Source: Planctomycetota bacterium (GTDB lineage Bacteria; Planctomycetota; Phycisphaerae; Sedimentisphaerales; Anaerobacaceae). From it: a stretch of DNA of 64,000 nucleotides. The stretch covers positions 26,486 to 90,485 of the forward strand of contig VRUG01000016.1 in the NCBI GenBank assembly GCA_019456255.1, given 5' to 3'. Below the pieces are notes generated by a model, which saw nothing but the letters and a program-made list of their open reading frames with translations, was not told where the DNA came from and did no database searches. Positions 54,154 to 63,439 of this stretch are shown in pieces; position 1 is the first letter of the stretch; the number at the start of each line of letters is the position of its first letter. The position numbers were made by a program, and so were the translations under genes.

Positions 54154-54309
54154 ATCGCAACAAGCCAAGAGCCTATTTAAGAGCTATTTGTTTTTAGATT
54201 GGTTTTAAGCGGGAAAAGGGGGATTGGGGGAAATACCGAACAAAAAGTTGATTTTATGGCAGAGACAGTGTAAGCGTAGACTCATAAGCTATTGAATATT
54301 GGGGGCACA

Positions 54310-54537
54310 ATGAAGCATAAAATCTCTTTAAAAAAGCTTAAAGGCATTCCGGAAACCCTGCTTATTCCGCTTCGGGGCAGATATCTTGAGACCAAGAAAC
54401 GAGACGGTATTATAAAGGACCACAAATCAGTTAATATAATCGATACAGTTGAACATAGCTTTGCCGAGCTTGAACTTCCGTGGGATGCCCAGATGAGCCT
54501 GATGGCGAAATGGCCGAGCAGGCCGCTGGGGCGATGA
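54310..54537 (+). pseudogene. N-terminal fragment of an LCM-type SAM methyltransferase
   Basis: 75 residues. GGGGG lies upstream of ATG 54310. LKKLKGIPETLLIPLRGRYL, then KRDGIIKDHKSVNIIDTVEH, matches the beginning of leucine carboxyl methyltransferase-like O-methyltransferases, which are normally ~270 residues. The frame stops at 54537, before the SAM-binding motif I region. No continuation is visible in other frames downstream. It is probably a truncated gene; an expressed short protein cannot be excluded because it is followed by a good terminator. Confidence 0.6.
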
Positions 54538-54631
54538 AGGGCTTGCTATGTACACCTAAAATGAACATGGCTGAGTTGGTACAAAAAGCAGGCCTTGCTT
54601 AGTTTGTTTTTCGTAAAGAGATGATTTTGAC

Positions 54632-54664
54632 AAAAGGCCTAACTATTCCTAAGTTAGGCCTTTT
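54632..54664 (+). terminator. Rho-independent terminator
   Basis: AAAAGGCCTAACT (54632-54644), a 7-nt loop and AGTTAGGCCTTTT (54652-54664) form a perfect 13-bp stem followed by ATTT. With A and T runs on either side it can act in both directions, serving the truncated methyltransferase and possibly the minus-strand regulator that ends at 54728. Confidence 0.85.
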
Positions 54665-54727
54665 ATTTCCAGAACACCCTACTGCCGAAACCTTGTTTTG
54701 TAAAGTTAAAGAAGTTTTGTATTTTTT

Positions 54728-55135
54728 TTAATTAGGCAGTGTTATCAAGTGTTTATTAATAATTTCCCGTAGTCTTTCAATCCTAATAGGTTTTGAAATA
54801 TAATCATTACAACCTGAGCTGATACATTTTTCTCTATCGTCCTTAAGGGCACATGCAGTAACAGCAATAATCGGAATCGTTAGACCTGCCCTACGTAATA
54901 TTTTCGTTGTTTTATAGCCATCCATTATCGGCATGCGTATATCCATGAGAATAATATCAAATGATTGTTTTTGCACAATCTCAATGCAATCATAGCCGCT
55001 GTCAACTATCGTCAAATCTACATCCATTTTTTGAAGTGATAACCTAATTAACTTTTGGCTTGTTAGGTCGTCCTCTACTAATAAAAGACGTGTGCTGTTT
55101 TCTCTTGTGATGTTGGTATCGCTCTCAGTCTGCAT
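54728..55135 (-). CDS. Single-domain response regulator
   Basis: 135 residues from ATG 55135, with GGGAG 7 nt before it; a longer TTG-started frame is unlikely. It is a stand-alone REC domain: acidic pair in LLVEDDLTSQKL, phospho-acceptor Asp65 in IILMDIRMPIMDG, a Thr in VTACAL, and Lys115 in YISKPI. The sequence pattern resembles receiver domains of hybrid kinases rather than CheY. It has no output domain, so it presumably acts by binding a partner. Its cognate kinase is not adjacent. Confidence 0.88.
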   Translation of the reverse strand: MQTESDTNITRENSTRLLLVEDDLTSQKLIRLSLQKMDVDLTIVDSGYDCIEIVQKQSFDIILMDIRMPIMDGYKTTKILRRAGLTIPIIAVTACALKDDREKCISSGCNDYISKPIRIERLREIINKHLITLPN

Positions 55136-55402
55136 TTCGTTTCTCCCGTTAAGTTTGACTACAACTCTCAAACCTTATCGTATACAAATCGACAAGTTGT
55201 AGTTTTTAAAAATTACGAGTCTCTGCTTAGGGTGGTATCGACTGATTTGATTGTGAATTTAGTTTTATAATGGATAAATTTTCAAACATAGGCAAATACC
55301 CTGGAAATGGCGTTTTAATTAGGTACTATTCCTTAGAACGTCCTATAAGTGGTTGAATAGACCATCTGATTTTCTGCTGATAATTTTGGCAAGATTTAAG
55401 AT
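55136..55402. other. Intergenic region
   Basis: This 267-bp AT-rich gap lies between two minus-strand genes. GAACGTCCTATAAGT near 55347 is a partial match to the 17-bp motif found at 5878 and 19849. No RNA gene or ORF is supported. Confidence 0.4.
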
Positions 55403-55837
55403 TTACTCCATTTTCCACAATGGCAAGTGAGTTTGCTGGTCCAGTCCCCGGCAATATTCGGGGCCTTCATAGCTATTGATAATAAACTCACATGCAAAGA
55501 TTATAGTTCCCGGCGCCAGGTGGCCCCCGAAAGCATTTCCCTTAGCATCAGCCAGTGTGATATGCGCGTGGACGATAGGCTCACCATCTTTTAGTGATAC
55601 ATTGCCGATAAGGTTTGTTATCTCCAGAGGTTTATCGATTTCAAAAAAGTTATACTCTTTTTTTTGCTGGTCGTAAAACCCAATGCGGGCTTTTTTAACT
55701 GCTCCAAGCGCTTCGACTCGTCCAAGCTGAATTTTGTTTTGTTTGCAAATCTCGGTAAGTTCTTCGAGCAGGTCAGCATCGTGTTTTAATTTGCCCATTA
55801 AGATTGCGTCAGCTTTAATTTGATTATACACAGCCAT
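55403..55837 (-). CDS. PPC/DUF296 domain protein
   Basis: 144 residues, GGAGGTG before the ATG. A single PPC/DUF296 domain: AVKKARIGFYDQQKKEY, GNVSLKDGEPIVHAHITLAD, and AFGGHLAPGTIIFACEF, with the HAH motif and a further His in GGHL that form the family's metal site. In plants this domain occurs in AT-hook proteins; the bacterial stand-alone form is trimeric and of unknown role, possibly DNA-associated. It lies 119 nt downstream of cheD on the same strand. Confidence 0.85.
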   Translation of the reverse strand: MAVYNQIKADAILMGKLKHDADLLEELTEICKQNKIQLGRVEALGAVKKARIGFYDQQKKEYNFFEIDKPLEITNLIGNVSLKDGEPIVHAHITLADAKGNAFGGHLAPGTIIFACEFIINSYEGPEYCRGLDQQTHLPLWKME

Positions 55838-55956
55838 ACTGCTGCACCTCCAAAGAAAACCTTTAGTAATGAATTACGCTTAAAGACAGCTTTTGATATT
55901 CTAACGGCTTGAAAGGAGATTACAACAGCAAAACAGTTGTCGGTTATGAATGATGT

Positions 55957-56454
55957 TTAAGCTAATACCAATTCGGTATTGCTGCTGTAAGATTTGATTT
56001 TTACAGAACCATCAGCGATGCTTAGATACATGGTTCGAGGTTTTGTGCCTCCAACATCTTCTGCGTTTATAAGCATTCCGTTTTTCCAAAGTATTTTTCT
56101 GATGGCAAGGTAGTTTCGCTTTCCAATATCAAACTTTTCGCTTGAATTATCAAGGACTTCTGCCCCGCCTGCGATTGTGACCTTTAGCCTTCTTTTCTCT
56201 GCCCCCATAGCAATCAGTTCTTCCAATAAGATATTCATTCCGGTATCTGCATATTGGAATGGGTTGGCCTGTGCGTGCTGGGGGTTTTCTTTTGAATTCG
56301 GGAGCAGATAATGGAACATGGCACCTATCTGAGCTACGGGGTCATATACGCAAAGGCCGATACACGAACCCAGGGCATATGTCGCTAAAGTGTGGTGTGG
56401 GTTGGATGAGACTTTAGCGTCCGATATATCCACTTTTATCGTGTTTTCTGCCAT
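55957..56454 (-). CDS. cheD: CheD, chemoreceptor glutamine deamidase
   Basis: 165 residues from ATG 56454 (MAENTIKVDIS); a longer frame to 56568 adds residues without homology. Catalytic Cys31 in YALGSCIGLCVYD and His48 in GAMFHYLLP are present, with the family segment IAGGAEVL and then FDIGKRNYLAIRKIL. CheD deamidates receptor glutamines and binds CheC. No other chemotaxis gene is in the window, so it is an orphan here. The ribosome-binding site is weak. Confidence 0.88.
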   Translation of the reverse strand: MAENTIKVDISDAKVSSNPHHTLATYALGSCIGLCVYDPVAQIGAMFHYLLPNSKENPQHAQANPFQYADTGMNILLEELIAMGAEKRRLKVTIAGGAEVLDNSSEKFDIGKRNYLAIRKILWKNGMLINAEDVGGTKPRTMYLSIADGSVKIKSYSSNTELVLA

Positions 56455-56603
56455 ATATATGTACCTGTAAATTAGAGATATAGCCTCTACTGCCGTTCTA
56501 ATATTATCGACCAAATAGCGGGTTGATTTAACGTGAAAATTGAGTATCGGTGGCCGTTTCGATGCCACAGCCCAAGTTTCGGGGCTCGCAGGAATGGGCC
56601 CGA

Positions 56604-56915
56604 TTAGTTAATTCCCATTGCCTTAATTTGTTCCATCATCTGGATGTACATATTTACAGCAAGATATAATATCCCGAAAGTAACTGTTATGACCACAACC
56701 GTAACTATAATCTTTGTAGCTACTTTGTAACGCTGGTTAAACCATATAAGGGGCAGGGCTAGCGGGCCAAAACACACCAGTGCAATTACAATGGTAGATG
56801 TGTTAAAAAACCATTTTGCCTGGGGCTTACGGGGCTGGTCAAGAAACTCGCTGCAATAACGGCACTTTATAGCTTCGTCCTGAATTTCTTCCGCACAAAA
56901 TGGGCATTTTTTCAT
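56604..56915 (-). CDS. Small zinc-ribbon membrane protein
   Basis: 103 residues. An N-terminal zinc ribbon ([23 protein letters not shown]) is followed by two membrane segments at about 40-60 and 66-90. Proteins with this zinc-ribbon-plus-TM layout are widespread and of unknown function. It lies upstream of cheD with a 149-nt gap. Confidence 0.75.
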   Translation of the reverse strand: MKKCPFCAEEIQDEAIKCRYCSEFLDQPRKPQAKWFFNTSTIVIALVCFGPLALPLIWFNQRYKVATKIIVTVVVITVTFGILYLAVNMYIQMMEQIKAMGIN

Positions 56916-57254
56916 AAGCCTAAAACCTCAATAATTCTTATATTATCGCATATCATAACAAAAATCCAGAGTTTGAGCTGACATAAAAAGCTGCAATAAA
57001 GGGATGGTTGTATACGTCTTGATTTTTAGTCGAGGTTAATGGTGTAAATTGGCATCTCCAAGGCATATTCCGGCTGACGCGGCAGGAGATTTACCAGGCT
57101 CTAACGGCTGATTTGACAAGTAGTTAAGGTAAAAAGTGTTGTATTTGCCGGCCCAGTATGTTAAAATAGGCAACTTGGTAATGAAAAGGTATTTTATAAA
57201 TCCAGAGAAAAACTGGAGGGGTGTGCGTACATAAATCGCCAATAATGCAAAAAT
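56916..57254. other. Divergent intergenic region upstream of the efflux operon
   Basis: 339 bp between the zinc-ribbon gene (minus) and the efflux adaptor (plus). It holds the candidate promoter at 57139-57167. GGAGG at 57211-57215 is too far from the adaptor ATG (57255) to serve it. A short frame (ATG 57244 to a TGA at 57257-59) overlaps that start and might couple to it. No RNA gene is seen. Confidence 0.4.
57139..57167 (+). promoter_or_regulatory. Promoter TTGTAT-N17-TAAAAT for the efflux operon
   Basis: -35 TTGTAT (57139-57144), a 17-nt spacer and -10 TAAAAT (57162-57167), ~88 nt upstream of the adaptor start. Confidence 0.5.
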
Positions 57255-59066
57255 ATGATTGATATCCTTAAGAAAAATCTATTTAAGATAATCGTAGTTG
57301 TGTTGCTGATAGCTTTAATCGGTATGGTACTTGCAAATACCACCTCGAAAAAAAGCAACAACCTTTTATCACGTGATAATATCACCTTCAAGGTTCAGCG
57401 AGGCCCGCTGACAATCAGCGTAACTGAATCGGGTACCATCAAAGCCCGCGAACAAATCATTTTAAAAAGTGAGGTCGAGGGTAGAACTTCAATTCTTACA
57501 CTAATTCCGGAAGGGACACGCGTTAAAAAAGGTGATTTGCTCGTCGAGCTTGATTCGAGTTCTCTGCTCGATAATAAAATCGACCAGGAAATTCGGGTGC
57601 AAAACGCTGAGGCTTCTTTTATTCGCGCAAGAGAGAATCTGGCGGTTGTTGAAAATCAGGCAGAGAGTAACATTGATAAGGCAGAGCTTGAACTTGAATT
57701 TGCGGGTCAGGACCTGCAAAAATACATCGAAGGAGATTATCCGAATCAGCTAAAAGAAGCACAAGCTAAAATAACTCTTACAAAAGAGGAACTGAGCCGC
57801 GCCAAGGAACAATTGAAATGGTCCGTGAAGCTGTCGGAAAAAGAGTATATCTCAAAAACTGAACTCGAAGCTGATGAACTGGCAGTGACGAGAAAGGCTT
57901 TGGATTTAGAACTCACAGAGAGCAATTTGAATTTGCTGGAGAATTTCACTTACAAAAGAAATTTCAGGCAACTCGAAAGTGATGCGAAACAGGCCCGGAT
58001 GGCTCTTGAGCGGACAACACGCAAGAGCAAAGCTGACATCATACAGGCACAGGCTGACCTTAGGGCAAGAGAGTCTGAATTTAATCGACAAAAAGACAAG
58101 CTGAAAAAAATTGGAGAGCAGATAATAAAAACAAAGATTTATGCACCTGCTGACGGGTTGGTAATATACGCGACCAGTGCCAGAAGGGGTGGATGGCGAG
58201 GCAGCACAGAACCGCTTGACGAGGGGCAGGACGTGCGTGAAAGACAGGAATTGATTTATCTTCCCACGGCTTCGGCGATGAACGCGGAAGTGAACATTCA
58301 CGAAACCCATTTGAAAAAAATAAATCCTGGGCTGCCTGTAACGATTACGGTTGACGCACTGCCGGATAAGATTTTTTCAGGGCACGTCACCCATATTGCT
58401 CCGCTGCCCGATGCGCAAAGCATGTGGATGAATCCGGATCTGAAAGTTTACAACACGGATATTTTCCTGGATAGTAACGATGAAGCTCTTCGTACAGGTA
58501 TGAGCTGCAAAGCTCAAATCATTATAGAAAAATATGATAATGCTCTCTTTGTTCCGATTCAGGCGGTCCTGAGAATTGCCGGTGAGCCGACGGTTTATGT
58601 CTCAAACAGCAAAAGCTTCGAGCCTCGCAAGGTAAAAATCGGTCTGGACAATAACATAATGATACGAATCATAAGCGGTCTAAAGGCTGGTGAAATTGTA
58701 TTGCTTACTCCGCCTTTAAGGTCAGCAGGAATTAACGTCAAGGCTTCGAGTGACGAACCCGCCGGTCAAACAATCACAGATTCCGAACCCCCTGTTCAGA
58801 CAGACAGGCCCGCAGAAGAAGAAAGGCCTATAAATAGACAGCGTCAAAGAGAGGGCAGAGAAGGCCGAGAGAGCAGAGGGGGTAGAGGGGGCAGAGAAGG
58901 CCGAGAGGGCAGAGAGGGCAGAGGGGGCAGAGAGGGCAGAGGGGACAGGGGGGACAGGGGAAATATGACCGACGAGCAAAGAAAAAAAATGAGAGAGAAA
59001 TATGAAAAGATGACTCCGGAAGAAAGAGAGAAAGCAATGAAACAGTTTAGGGGGAAAAACAATTAG
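57255..59066 (+). CDS. Periplasmic adaptor of a MacAB-type efflux system
   Basis: 603 residues. An N-terminal membrane anchor (about 9-28) is followed by a lipoyl/barrel-sandwich half (PLTISVTESGTIKAREQIIL), a very long coiled coil (about 115-280), the second half (TKIYAPADGLVIYA), a beta-barrel (VTITVDALPDKIFSGHVTHI) and a membrane-proximal domain (FVPIQAVLRI). An Arg/Gly/Glu-rich repetitive stretch (about 530-570) and a charged helix ending QFRGKNN close it; this tail is absent from typical MacA. It would bridge the ABC pump in the inner membrane to an outer-membrane channel. The stop is directly followed by the ATPase start. Confidence 0.88.
   Translation: MIDILKKNLFKIIVVVLLIALIGMVLANTTSKKSNNLLSRDNITFKVQRGPLTISVTESGTIKAREQIILKSEVEGRTSILTLIPEGTRVKKGDLLVELDSSSLLDNKIDQEIRVQNAEASFIRARENLAVVENQAESNIDKAELELEFAGQDLQKYIEGDYPNQLKEAQAKITLTKEELSRAKEQLKWSVKLSEKEYISKTELEADELAVTRKALDLELTESNLNLLENFTYKRNFRQLESDAKQARMALERTTRKSKADIIQAQADLRARESEFNRQKDKLKKIGEQIIKTKIYAPADGLVIYATSARRGGWRGSTEPLDEGQDVRERQELIYLPTASAMNAEVNIHETHLKKINPGLPVTITVDALPDKIFSGHVTHIAPLPDAQSMWMNPDLKVYNTDIFLDSNDEALRTGMSCKAQIIIEKYDNALFVPIQAVLRIAGEPTVYVSNSKSFEPRKVKIGLDNNIMIRIISGLKAGEIVLLTPPLRSAGINVKASSDEPAGQTITDSEPPVQTDRPAEEERPINRQRQREGREGRESRGGRGGREGREGREGRGGREGRGDRGDRGNMTDEQRKKMREKYEKMTPEEREKAMKQFRGKNN
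58850..58962 (+). repeat. Polypurine repeat tract inside the adaptor gene
   Basis: Imperfect copies of GGGGGCAGAGAGGGCAGA, in 9- and 18-bp steps, encode the GREGRE/GRGG tail. The + strand is almost purely A/G with many G-runs, so it could form triplex or G-quadruplex structures and vary by slippage in multiples of 3 bp. Confidence 0.75.
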
Positions 59067-59792
59067 ATGGATAATGAATCACTGCCGGCAAGGCAGAATG
59101 ATATAGTCAGACTCGAAAACGCATATAAAATTTATCCGATGGGTGCCGAGCAGGTGAACGCTCTTGCCGGAGTGACGATATCTTTTAAGCAGGGTAGTTT
59201 CTGGGCCATCATGGGGCCAAGCGGGTCCGGCAAAAGTACGATGATGAATATTATAGGCTGCCTCGACCATTTATCTAAAGGGCATTACATTCTTCAAGGA
59301 CACGACGTGAGCAATCTCGATGATAATGCGCTTAGCGACATTCGACTCAAATATCTGGGGTTTATTTTTCAAAGCTTTAATCTGATACCGCAGCTTACCG
59401 TCCAGAAAAATATTGAACTTCCGCTGTACTACCTGGGATGGGACGCAATAGAAAGTGCTAAACGTGCTAAGGAACTTGCCGCGATGGTTGGGCTTCAAGG
59501 CAGGCTTGGCCATCGCCCAACCGAACTCTCGGGCGGACAGATGCAAAGGGTCGCTATCGCAAGAGCTCTGGCGAATGACCCGCAGATATTACTTGCTGAT
59601 GAGCCGACCGGCAATCTGGATACTGCGACCGGAGAGCAAATCCTTGAACTGCTTGCCGAACTTAACAGGCAGGGTAAAACAATAATTATGGTAACTCACG
59701 AATCGTATATCGCTGCATACGCTGACAAAAGGCTTCACATGAAAGACGGTGTCATCGATAGTATCGAAGGAAACGGCGATGAAGCAAAATAG
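59067..59792 (+). CDS. ABC transporter ATP-binding protein (MacB/LolD type)
   Basis: 241 residues, starting at the nucleotide after the adaptor stop. Walker A GPSGSGKSTMMN (Lys56), a Q-loop FIFQSFNLIPQLTV, signature ELSGGQMQRVAIARALA, Walker B ILLADEPTGNLD, and H-loop MVTHE. The length and the LIPQLTV-type Q-loop fit the MacB/LolD group that powers mechanotransmission rather than classical transport. It overlaps the permease gene by 14 nt. Confidence 0.95.
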   Translation: MDNESLPARQNDIVRLENAYKIYPMGAEQVNALAGVTISFKQGSFWAIMGPSGSGKSTMMNIIGCLDHLSKGHYILQGHDVSNLDDNALSDIRLKYLGFIFQSFNLIPQLTVQKNIELPLYYLGWDAIESAKRAKELAAMVGLQGRLGHRPTELSGGQMQRVAIARALANDPQILLADEPTGNLDTATGEQILELLAELNRQGKTIIMVTHESYIAAYADKRLHMKDGVIDSIEGNGDEAK

Positions 59793-61047
59793 ATTTGTTC
59801 GCAACATCCTGTTAGGCATTGAGAATCTTTTGCTTCATAAGCTGCGCTCATTTCTCACAATGTTAGGCGTTGTCTTCGGAGTTGGAAGCGTTGTCGCGAT
59901 GCTATCTGTTGGTGAAGGTGCAAGTAAAGAAGCCCTTGAGCAGATTCGGAAACTAGGCAGCAATAATATAATCATATCCTCGATTAAATCAATAGATGAA
60001 GAAGCTGCAAGTACGGCCCATTCTCACATGAGCATTTACGGCTTGACATACGAGGACCATGACAGAATAGCTGGAACCATTAATACCATAAAGCAGACGG
60101 CGCCGGTTAAACTGATACGCAAAGAGGCCCGCCTAATGTCACGGGCGATGGAGCTGCGTGTCGTAGGCACGACGCCCCAATGGTTTGAGCTTGTAAAAAG
60201 GCCCGTGCTGGCCGGACGAATTCTGCTTGATTCGGACATAAGGGACAAGTCCGCTGTGACAGTTCTAACTGAATTCGGCGCTCGAAAACTTTTGGCTACC
60301 GAAAATACAATCGGTCAGCCTCTTCGTATAGGCGGTGACTACTTTGAGGTAGTCGGTATTATTAAAAGTGAAAGCGGACAGGCAGGAAACATCCAGATAC
60401 CTGACCAGCAGGTCGATGCTTATATCCCCATAGATATAGCTCGAAAGTATTTCGGTGATATTGTTACAAGAAGAACTTCAGGGGGAAGGGAACGAGAACT
60501 GGTCGAATTGCACCAGATTATAATTGATGTTGATAACACTGATAATGTCGAATCGACTGCAGTAGCTCTGGAGCAATTGCTTAACCGTTTTCATAAAAAG
60601 AAAGACTATCAAATCAGCGTGCCGCTTGCTTTGTTAAAACAGGCAGAAGCGACCAAGCGAACTTTCAATATTGTTTTGGGTTCCATCGCCGGCATTAGTC
60701 TGCTGGTCGGCGGAATAGGCATTATGAATATCATGTTGGCCTCTGTAACCGAGCGAACCCGCGAAATTGGCATACGCCGAGCTATCGGGGCAAAGAGAAA
60801 ACAAATCATTGTCCAGTTTCTTATCGAGACGGTGGTGCTTTCAACTCTCGGCGGGATTGTCGGGCTCGGCGTGGGGGTTCTTATTCCTATGGCGATAACT
60901 TACTTCACGGAAATGCCTACGGTTCTTACGCTTTTGGGTGTTTTGCTTCCGCTGCTGATCAGTATAAGCATTGGCATTATTTTCGGTTTATATCCGGCTA
61001 TCAATGCCGCAAGAGTCGACCCAATCGTCGCGTTAAGACACGAATAA
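59779..61047 (+). CDS. MacB-type ABC permease
   Basis: 422 residues from ATG 59779, with GAAGGAAAC before it. One N-terminal membrane segment (SFLTMLGVVFGVGSVVAML), a large MacB periplasmic core domain (about 45-270), then three membrane segments of an FtsX domain, with the conserved GGIGIMNIMLASVTERTREI and the tail INAARVDPIVALRHE. With the ATPase and the adaptor it completes a tripartite pump. The substrate (peptide, siderophore or antibiotic) is not inferable here. It is convergent with the SGNH gene. Confidence 0.93.
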   Translation: MKQNRFVRNILLGIENLLLHKLRSFLTMLGVVFGVGSVVAMLSVGEGASKEALEQIRKLGSNNIIISSIKSIDEEAASTAHSHMSIYGLTYEDHDRIAGTINTIKQTAPVKLIRKEARLMSRAMELRVVGTTPQWFELVKRPVLAGRILLDSDIRDKSAVTVLTEFGARKLLATENTIGQPLRIGGDYFEVVGIIKSESGQAGNIQIPDQQVDAYIPIDIARKYFGDIVTRRTSGGRERELVELHQIIIDVDNTDNVESTAVALEQLLNRFHKKKDYQISVPLALLKQAEATKRTFNIVLGSIAGISLLVGGIGIMNIMLASVTERTREIGIRRAIGAKRKQIIVQFLIETVVLSTLGGIVGLGVGVLIPMAITYFTEMPTVLTLLGVLLPLLISISIGIIFGLYPAINAARVDPIVALRHE

Positions 61048-61056
61048 ACCTTTAGG

Positions 61057-61749
61057 TTAGTTCTTCTCTTTCAGAGCTTTTTCGATAACGGGTGTTAACC
61101 GTTTGGTCCACGCCTTATAGCCTTGGGCGTTAAGATGCAGCAGATCCGGCATGAACAAATCGTTATTAGGCTTGCCGTCGGTGCCAAGTAATGGCGTTGC
61201 TGCATCAAAATAAAACAGGGCGGGGTCACTTTGGCAAAAACCTTCAATCATCGCATTAGCTTTTTTCATTTCGGGCCAGAGTTTCCAGCGGCTCATGCTC
61301 GGCTTAATGGCTATGAATATTATGGGTGTTTTAGGCAGTTGCTCACGAGCAAGTTTGACAAAAGATTTATAATCATCAAAAACACGCTGGGCTTTTTTGC
61401 CGACTGCTACATCATTATCACCAGCGTAGAACACTATCAATTTCGGCTTATAGGGAAAAACAATTCGGTGTGAAAAGTGAATGACATCTGAAATTTGCGA
61501 ACCGCCGAAACCGCGATTAATCACTTTTAGTTTCGGGAAATAATCCTGCGTTGCCCACATCCTGATGCTGGAACTGCCAACGAATAAAATCGCATTGTCG
61601 GCAGCAGTGTTCTTGCTGTCGGTTTTTTCAAAGACCCGGATTTCCTTTTCAAAGCGATTTTCAGCTTTGGGCTCAGCGAGACAAACAACCGCAACAGCCA
61701 CTGCCATAAAAACACAAACTATTAAAAAATAATTCTTCATCTTAGCCAT
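61057..61749 (-). CDS. Exported SGNH/GDSL hydrolase
   Basis: 230 residues from ATG 61749 (MAKMKNYF), with AAGGGC upstream; a longer frame to 61788 lacks support. It has a signal peptide (about 1-25) and then SGNH blocks: block I FVGSSSIRMW with nucleophile Ser60, Gly in NRGFGGSQISD, Asn in FYAGDND, and Asp-x2-His in MPDLLHLNAQGY. All four catalytic blocks are present. Homologues are acetyl-esterases or lipases acting on envelope or dietary glycans; the substrate is unknown. Confidence 0.88.
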   Translation of the reverse strand: MAKMKNYFLIVCVFMAVAVAVVCLAEPKAENRFEKEIRVFEKTDSKNTAADNAILFVGSSSIRMWATQDYFPKLKVINRGFGGSQISDVIHFSHRIVFPYKPKLIVFYAGDNDVAVGKKAQRVFDDYKSFVKLAREQLPKTPIIFIAIKPSMSRWKLWPEMKKANAMIEGFCQSDPALFYFDAATPLLGTDGKPNNDLFMPDLLHLNAQGYKAWTKRLTPVIEKALKEKN

Positions 61750-61900
61750 TATATTGCCCTTCAAAGACTGTATTAACAGCGACAACATATCATAAAGAGC
61801 TAATTCTGCAAATTAATAAAGGAACTTTTATCCAGAACACTAAAATTCAAGCAACTTATCGATGATAAAGAGGGTGGGTTGTTTTTAGACTACGGGCTTT

Positions 61901-63199
61901 TTAGTTCTTCACTTCGACTTTTTCGCGATTGGGGGTTTTGTCGGTTTGGGTCTGATTATTTCTTTGAGGCCCGCTGATAAATTTCACAATCATTCTTAAA
62001 TCCTGGGCCATTTTGTTAAATGAATTTGCCAGATCACCAAACTCATCTTCTGAGTAAATTTCTACTCTTGCGTTCAAATTGCCATTGCCTATCTGAGTGG
62101 CAAATCCCATTAGCTTCTTCATTGGATGGCAAATAGAATGAGAAATAAACAAACCTATGGCAATTGAAAGCGTTAGCGCAACAGTGGTGATAATTAACAA
62201 GAACTTTTTCATTCTATCAATTGGAGCAAAGACCTCTGCAGTTTCATGCTCAAGCATCAATATCCAGCCTAAACCTTCAAAGTCTCTGTAGCCTTTTGAT
62301 TGAACATGAGCAACTATTTTTTCCACCTCATCGCCGAACGGCCCCTTTGTAGCAAAAACATATGGATGTTCCTTTTCTATTTTAGTCTTGTTAAGATAGA
62401 AGGTAGCTTTAGAATCTTTGCCAAAAACTTCATATTCTTTTGTCGAGTAAATAACACGTTTATCCTTAGTCAATAACTTAAAATCGGGCATGTTGCCTGC
62501 CTGCTCTTCTTCTTTCTTTAAAATATTTATAACTTCCTGAATATTCAGGACAGCTTTTATTACACCCAGGAAGTTTTCTTCTTTATCATTAATCCCCACG
62601 CAAACATCAACTGAATAAATGCCCGAGCTTTTATCATAATGAAATTCTGATATATGGAGGCCATTGTCTTTCGCGTCCTGCCACCATTGTTCATCAGCCT
62701 GATAGTAATCAGAGGTTTTTGCTGTTTGAGCAACATTTGCCCCAAATTTATTGGTTATAAATACTTCGGCAAAAACATTGTGTCCCTGTTTTTCTTCATG
62801 GAAATTTCTAAGCTCTAGTTCTTCTCTTAGTTCTTCTGACAACTCGCTATTAATAATATTGGCCATGAAATCGGTTATTGTCTCTTTCGATTCAGCTATC
62901 CATGCCTTGTCCTGCAGGTCAATGTATTGCTGGATATTCTCTAACTGTTCAAATTCCTGGTTTAATTTAGCAAGCTCCCCATCACGTGCCAGACCCCTGG
63001 AATAAATCTGGATTTGCTCAACCATCCTGTGTAATTGTCTATCAATCGTCTGCATGGTGTTATTGGCTAAGACCAGATAGCTCTGTCCGATAGTTTCCTT
63101 CAAGACTTTCTGAGACATGCCTATAGAAACATAGCCAAAAACCCCCACAAGCAGGGCTGTACATAAAAATCCAGTAATTATTTTTTTGCGTATCTTCAT
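61901..63199 (-). CDS. dCache-HAMP membrane sensor without output domain
   Basis: 432 residues from ATG 63199, with GGGAGAAG 8 nt before it; the frame upstream of this ATG is not homologous. TM1 (about 8-27), a long periplasmic double-Cache region (about 40-320, with DYYQADEQWWQDA and GIYSVDVCVGI), TM2 (about 335-355), and a HAMP domain with QIGNGNLNARVEIYSEDEFGDLANSFNKM. The protein then ends after ~30 polar residues. There is no kinase, methyl-accepting, GGDEF or phosphatase domain. It would sense a small ligand but must signal through a partner, perhaps the response regulator encoded upstream. Confidence 0.85.
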   Translation of the reverse strand: MKIRKKIITGFLCTALLVGVFGYVSIGMSQKVLKETIGQSYLVLANNTMQTIDRQLHRMVEQIQIYSRGLARDGELAKLNQEFEQLENIQQYIDLQDKAWIAESKETITDFMANIINSELSEELREELELRNFHEEKQGHNVFAEVFITNKFGANVAQTAKTSDYYQADEQWWQDAKDNGLHISEFHYDKSSGIYSVDVCVGINDKEENFLGVIKAVLNIQEVINILKKEEEQAGNMPDFKLLTKDKRVIYSTKEYEVFGKDSKATFYLNKTKIEKEHPYVFATKGPFGDEVEKIVAHVQSKGYRDFEGLGWILMLEHETAEVFAPIDRMKKFLLIITTVALTLSIAIGLFISHSICHPMKKLMGFATQIGNGNLNARVEIYSEDEFGDLANSFNKMAQDLRMIVKFISGPQRNNQTQTDKTPNREKVEVKN

Positions 63200-63439
63200 A
63201 GCGTACTTCTCCCACAGGCAAAATAGGCCGCACTTTGTCGCTGCCCTCAACTTCGTCAAAAAAATAGAGCTCCTATACCTATATTTATGGATTTTGTGGT
63301 AACTACCCAATCTTCCCAGTATTTGGCTGATAACAAAGGATAAATGTCTATCCGGTCTATTTACATAGCAAAAATATTTTCGCTAACGTGACTTATGGGA
63401 CGCAGGGAACTGGTTAAATATCATGAAAGTAAGGATGGC

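Noticed and set aside
56455..56568. N-terminal extension of CheD
   Set aside because: The extra 38 codons lack homology to CheD, and the family normally starts at the chosen ATG.
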